A stretch of 64,000 nt of DNA from Cryptomeria japonica. Taxonomy: Eukaryota; Streptophyta; Pinopsida; Cupressales; Cupressaceae. Made by a program: the position numbers and the translations under genes. Positions 60,758-64,000 of the stretch are shown here, piece after piece. The stretch spans positions 188,392,119 to 188,456,118 of the forward strand of contig NC_081410.1 in the NCBI RefSeq assembly GCF_030272615.1, read 5' to 3'. Below the pieces are notes generated by a model that saw nothing but the letters and a program-made list of their open reading frames with translations, did not search any database and had not been told where the DNA came from. Every line of letters begins with the position of its first letter. Positions within the stretch are counted from its first letter, which is position 1.

Positions 60758-61602
60758 AACAATTTTAAACCCACAACTAGTGGTGGAATGTTGTTGGAAA
60801 ATCAAACATTAAATCAACAAGCATGGGTATTAAGTCAACAACTACTATCACAACAATTGAAACGCATTCAACTACTAGGTCCTCTCCCCTAATATAATAT
60901 TAGTAGAAGGGTCAAATGAGGATATTGGTCATTTATTTATTCACTGTCCTTTCTCAACTGCTTGTTTGGATTATGTTGGATCCAAAATCCACTGGTTTGC
61001 TCCCCTACCCAAAACTCTTTGGGACATGTTCTCAACTTGGCCAATGTTATACAAAAACCTCTTATTTCCAAGCATTTGGAGATTGCTACCCTCTACGATT
61101 ATATGGAGTATATGGTGGGAAAGAAATACAAGGATATTTAGAAAGGAAACTTCACCACTTAGTAGTGTAATTGTGGGGATTGAAAAACTACTTTTTGAGG
61201 TTACAAATGCACATGTCTCCAAATCAAAGCATGTGGTAGCTGGATTCATAGATTGGGATGTTGCTCAATTGAAAGTCTGGCCCAAGCTCTCTCTGCCATT
61301 TAAAGGAAATATATTCAATGGAAACATGGAAAAGGTCAATAGAAATAAAGTAAAATGGATTCCACCAACATGATCTCATATAAAACTTAACTTTGATGGA
61401 TCTTCCAAAGGAAATCCAGGGCCATCAAGTGTGATAGCATTACTCAAGGATCACATAGGTAGAATAATACAAGCAAGTTCAATCAAACTCACAGAAGGAA
61501 CAAACAACCAAGCAAAAGTCCAAGCTTTATTTCATGGACTACAAATGGTCAAGGATCTCAAAATAAAACACTTGTTGATTGAAGGAGATTCATTGTTGAT
61601 TA

Positions 61603-61738
61603 TGTTGGCAAAATGGTCAACACTCCCCTCGGGATTCATGACAAGGGACTAACCACCTCCCGTGTGATCCATATCTCTACAGTTTGTATCGGGCATTGAT
61701 AGATCGGTCTTTTGACACAACTATAGACTAGGCAAACA
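61603..61738 (+). repeat. TRIM-2 left LTR
   Basis: 136 bp, begins TGTTGGCAAAATGG and ends GGCAAACA. Confidence 0.92.
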
Positions 61739-61740
61739 AA

Positions 61741-61752
61741 TGGTATTAAAAT
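61741..61752 (+). other. TRIM-2 primer-binding site
   Basis: TGGTATTAAAAT two bases after the left LTR; a decayed form of TGGTATCAGAGC. Confidence 0.75.
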
Positions 61753-61788
61753 GTTGGGTCATAGGTTTGAATCCCCTTGGGTAACGCT

Positions 61789-61798
61789 GAGGGGGAGA
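61789..61798 (+). other. TRIM-2 polypurine tract
   Basis: GAGGGGGAGA immediately before the right LTR. Confidence 0.85.
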
Positions 61799-61799
61799 T

Positions 61800-61935
61800 T
61801 ATTGGCAAAATGGTCAGCGCTCCCCTTGGGATTCATGACAGGGGACTAACAGCCTCCCGTGTGATCCATATCTCTACAGTTTGTATCGGGCATTGATAGA
61901 TCGATCTTTTGACACAACAACAAACTGGGCCAACA
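61800..61935 (+). repeat. TRIM-2 right LTR
   Basis: 136 bp; its first bases are TATTGGC, a single change from the TGTTGGC of the left LTR. Confidence 0.92.
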
Positions 61936-62191
61936 GATTATCAATGCTGTCAAGGAGCAAATTCAATGTAATTGGAAGATAGAATATGTTCTCAAGCAAG
62001 TTTGGAGAATGCTTCCATATTTTGAGACTTTTCAAATTAATCACATCTATAGGGAGGCAAATAAGGTAGCTAATGAATTGGCCAATCTAGCACATGCACA
62101 ACAGGCAATGACAAATGTACTTTTCTATGATGACGTTACTATGCCCTGGCCTCTTCATCAAATTCTTTTAGATGATAAATTAATAGTTTAA

Positions 62192-63162
62192 GTTTTCAAT
62201 GTTTGTTCATGATTATGTTGTGTTGCAGGGCTCGTAAATATGGTCGGTTGATCTTGATAATTTAGTTTCAACTTATGTCTTTAAAGAGAACTTACTAATG
62301 GTGCATATGAGTTTGACTTCTCGGTTCACTTGTCAACTAAGAGTTCTCTACTTTCTCTTTGACCAAATCAAATAGCCAATGGTTTGCTTTATAGTTGACG
62401 ATGTCAATGACACACTCACCACTCCACGTGGTCCTTAATTCCCATCAATTTTCCTAGATGTGAGTTGACTTGGATGCCATTTATGATGTCATTATATTCA
62501 AAGCACTTTGGATGGGTTCCTTATTCAACAATTACTATGTGTCGTCTATTTAATATTAAGGTTTGCATAGTTCACATGTGTCATTCTTGCATGAATATTG
62601 ATGATGGTGGCTGGCTAATTGCACTCCACATGCTGTTTTCATATTCTCCAAGCCCACTTGTACAAGTATGAAGTAAGGCTACATTAAATGGAAATGTCTG
62701 CCATAGTACTTTGCATGCCTCTTCACTACATGTTTATCTTAGATGACATGATTTCTGGGTGACATTAATCGCTTCGATCAGCTCTTCTGGATCGTCCATA
62801 TCTGCTCATTATTGCCTTTTATGGATCCTTTCCAAGTTTTTTCTATAAATGAATTCATATACTTCAGTTCGTGTATTCAGTCTTGCCAGCTTTGCCAACA
62901 CTTCCACTTTAGGTGCAAATTCAAAATTGATACAAGTGTTCTTTGTTTGGGTTGTTTGTTGGGTGTTTCGACTGCTCTGATTACTCTGACTTTTGGTCTG
63001 AGGAAGTGTTCTCCGAACACAGTATTCAAGCAACCTTTCATTTTTTGTGGGCGGTACTTATTAACAGTTTGGGTTATTTTGAATGCTTTGTTTGAAAAGG
63101 ACTCTTGCTTTCTAGTATTTCAATCACATTTCTTAGTTGTTCTTGAGATATAATACTATCCG
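62192..63162. other. Interval without recognised genes
   Basis: Mixed-composition sequence. Short open frames (for example 62465-62671 and 62812-63153) have no motifs and no supporting context. Confidence 0.45.
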
Positions 63163-63537
63163 ATGAATCTCAGGGTTACTATTGCTCCTAGGATGGGGGA
63201 ACTACCATTTGATGAACCTCTAGATGATGGGGAATTGGGGAAGGTTTTTAGATTCTCATGCCCACAATGTCTTGATTCAGTGAAAACGGTTATCGGGGAA
63301 GGGATTCTCAAGCCTCGAGCACCAAAATTTCTTTTCCCTTCCCAATTGCTCTCAATTTTCATTTCCAATTATCTTGATGGTCTACAATCTTACAGTCTTT
63401 TCAAAGTCATAGTGGATGATGCTATTATTCTAGGGTTCCTTAAACATGGTGAACTTTTGCAATGTGTGCAAAATTACAATCTAGGTAATGGTACTGCTTA
63501 TATTTTAGGGGTTTTTCTAAAAAGGGATCTCATGTAA
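63163..63537 (+). CDS. Hypothetical protein, 124 codons
   Basis: Opens MNLRVTIAPRMGELPFDEP and stops at 63537. It has an even, protein-like composition with a C-x2-C pair (FSCPQC, residues about 32-37) and hydrophobic helices (FLFPSQLLSIFISNYL; LFKVIVDDAIILGFL). I do not recognise the family. No downstream exon or paired LTR was seen. It could be a fragment of a retroelement ORF or a chance frame. Confidence 0.35.
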   Translation: MNLRVTIAPRMGELPFDEPLDDGELGKVFRFSCPQCLDSVKTVIGEGILKPRAPKFLFPSQLLSIFISNYLDGLQSYSLFKVIVDDAIILGFLKHGELLQCVQNYNLGNGTAYILGVFLKRDLM

Positions 63538-63663
63538 ATCGGCTAGCCCTTCTAATGATTCCTCCACTTCTTCCAATTGAGAGGCTCAAACTACATATCT
63601 AAAGCTATTTTTTTTATATTTTGTCAACTTGTTGGTCAACTGTTATATGTCAATACTTTATTG

Positions 63664-63794
63664 CATACATACATATATATGTATATATATACATATATAT
63701 GTATATATATATCTACATATATATATATATATGTATGTATATATATATCTACATATATATATATGTATGTATATATATATATACATATATATAT
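63664..63794. repeat. AT-rich microsatellite
   Basis: About 130 bp of alternating (ATATGT)/(ATATAC)/(ATATATCT) units. Open frames across it on both strands encode only I/Y/C repeats and are artefacts. Confidence 0.9.
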
Positions 63795-63901
63795 TGTAAA
63801 GCGGAAAAATCGAACCCTAGTCGTTCTCCCCTCCCCAACTCCGAGGAGGGAGAAGGGAGAGTCACTAGGGTTGATGGTTTTCACTTAGGAGAGACTTTAC
63901 A
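63795..63901. repeat. Imperfect inverted repeat at the window end
   Basis: TGTAAAG...GAACCCTAGT at 63795-63822 pairs imperfectly with ACTAGGGTT...CTTTACA at 63864-63901. An inner CTCCCCTCC / GAGGGAGAAGGG pairing allows a roughly 100-bp foldback. The TGTAAAG start could also be the edge of an LTR running off the window. Confidence 0.55.
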
Positions 63902-64000
63902 TTCAAAAGAGGGGTTGAAACCCACAAGATCCAATCCCACGCAATGCAAGATTGGATTCTATATGAGTTTCAAGGGTTGTGATAGCAAGGATACCTTCTT

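Larger units (their letters stand above)
61603..61935 (+). mobile_element. TRIM-2, miniature LTR retrotransposon in LINE-C
   Basis: 333 bp with two 136-bp LTRs, and a perfect 5-bp TSD gatta at 61598-61602 and 61936-61940. The interior is 61 bp: primer-binding site, a GGTTTGAATCC word and a purine tract. It is related to TRIM-1 through the LTR start TGTTGGC and the TGTATCGGGCATTGA core but otherwise differs, so it belongs to a sister family. No coding capacity. Confidence 0.93.
60900..62191 (+). mobile_element. LINE-C fragment: zf-RVT and RNase H, split by TRIM-2
   Basis: The C-terminal part of a third LINE ORF2. SNEDIGHLFIHCPFSTACL at about 60915 is the zinc-binding H-x4-C end, then a linker (IWSIWWERNTRIFRKE, about 61105) and RNase H with NFDGSSKGNPGPSSV (about 61390), NNQAKVQALFHGLQM, IEGDSLLI, and after TRIM-2 FQINHIYREANKVANELANL. 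A stop at 61371 sits just before the RNase H start. It is interrupted at 61603-61935. The proteins differ from LINE-A and LINE-B. Its 5' boundary and target duplications were not found. Confidence 0.75.
61384..62191 (+). pseudogene. LINE-C RNase H domain (interrupted)
   Basis: Catalytic D in NFDGSSKGNPG, the E position read as Q/A in NNQAKVQALFHG, D in EGDSLL, and the final H/D-type YREANKVANELAN where the usual D is N. The missing acidic residues suggest an inactive domain. TRIM-2 lies between EGDSLLI and the next segment, and the reading frame resumes across it with a single copy of the TSD. Confidence 0.72.

Noticed and set aside
63636-63888. Open frames of 80-100 codons across the microsatellite
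   Set aside because: They consist of I/Y/C repeats generated by ATATGT-type units on both strands.

Overview
This 64-kb window looks like repeat-rich intergenic DNA from a large-genome land plant. A gymnosperm is my inference, from old, nested retroelements and the absence of any recognisable host gene. Nearly all supportable features are retrotransposons, most broken by in-frame stops. I delimited the complete elements by eye from terminal repeats, primer-binding sites and target-site duplications (TSDs); no database search was possible. I saw no tRNA or rRNA genes, CRISPR arrays or intact cellular genes.

Layout. 1178-9155 (minus) is a full-length LINE ('LINE-A copy 1') with 11-bp TSDs and three ORFs: ORF1 (gag-like), ORF2 (endonuclease, RT, RNase H) and an unexpected ORF3 downstream of the RNase H domain. 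About 12.1-18.5 kb (plus) is an older LINE of another family ('LINE-B'), carrying a 344-bp TRIM (TRIM-1, 13806-14149). 18845-25875 (minus) is a decayed Ty1/copia element with both LTRs. 27886-28307 (minus) is a 422-bp 5'-truncated LINE-A copy 3. 30815-32985 (plus) is a non-autonomous LTR element with almost no interior.

33290-50792 (minus) is a 17.5-kb LTR element with about 3-kb LTRs and a gag-like ORF but no visible polymerase ('LARD-1'). Inside it at 39966-47939 (minus) sits an 8-kb LTR element ('Copia-N'). Its copia-type primer-binding site and repeated polypurine tracts resemble those of the 18.8-kb copia. In place of protease, integrase, RT and RNase H it carries a coiled-coil/five-zinc-knuckle gag and an 1118-codon ORF of unknown function. 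55500-60757 (plus) is the 5'-truncated LINE-A copy 2 with 16-bp TSDs. About 60.9-62.2 kb (plus) is a third LINE type ('LINE-C') whose RNase H domain is split by TRIM-2 (61603-61935). The window ends with a 124-codon unknown ORF, an AT microsatellite and an inverted repeat.

How the parts relate. LINE-A and copia families supply reverse transcriptase, while TRIMs, LARD-1, Copia-N and the 30.8-kb element lack it and must have been copied in trans. The most notable observation is that LINE-A ORF3 and the big ORF of Copia-N seem to share one N-terminal domain: a TG motif, then a G-x-K-[IV]-x-L helix about 80 residues on, then a hydrophobic G-[LS]-[IL]-L segment about 35 residues further. In both, basic nuclear-localisation-like stretches and a coiled-coil-like tail follow. 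This suggests that one accessory module was acquired by two unrelated retroelement classes.
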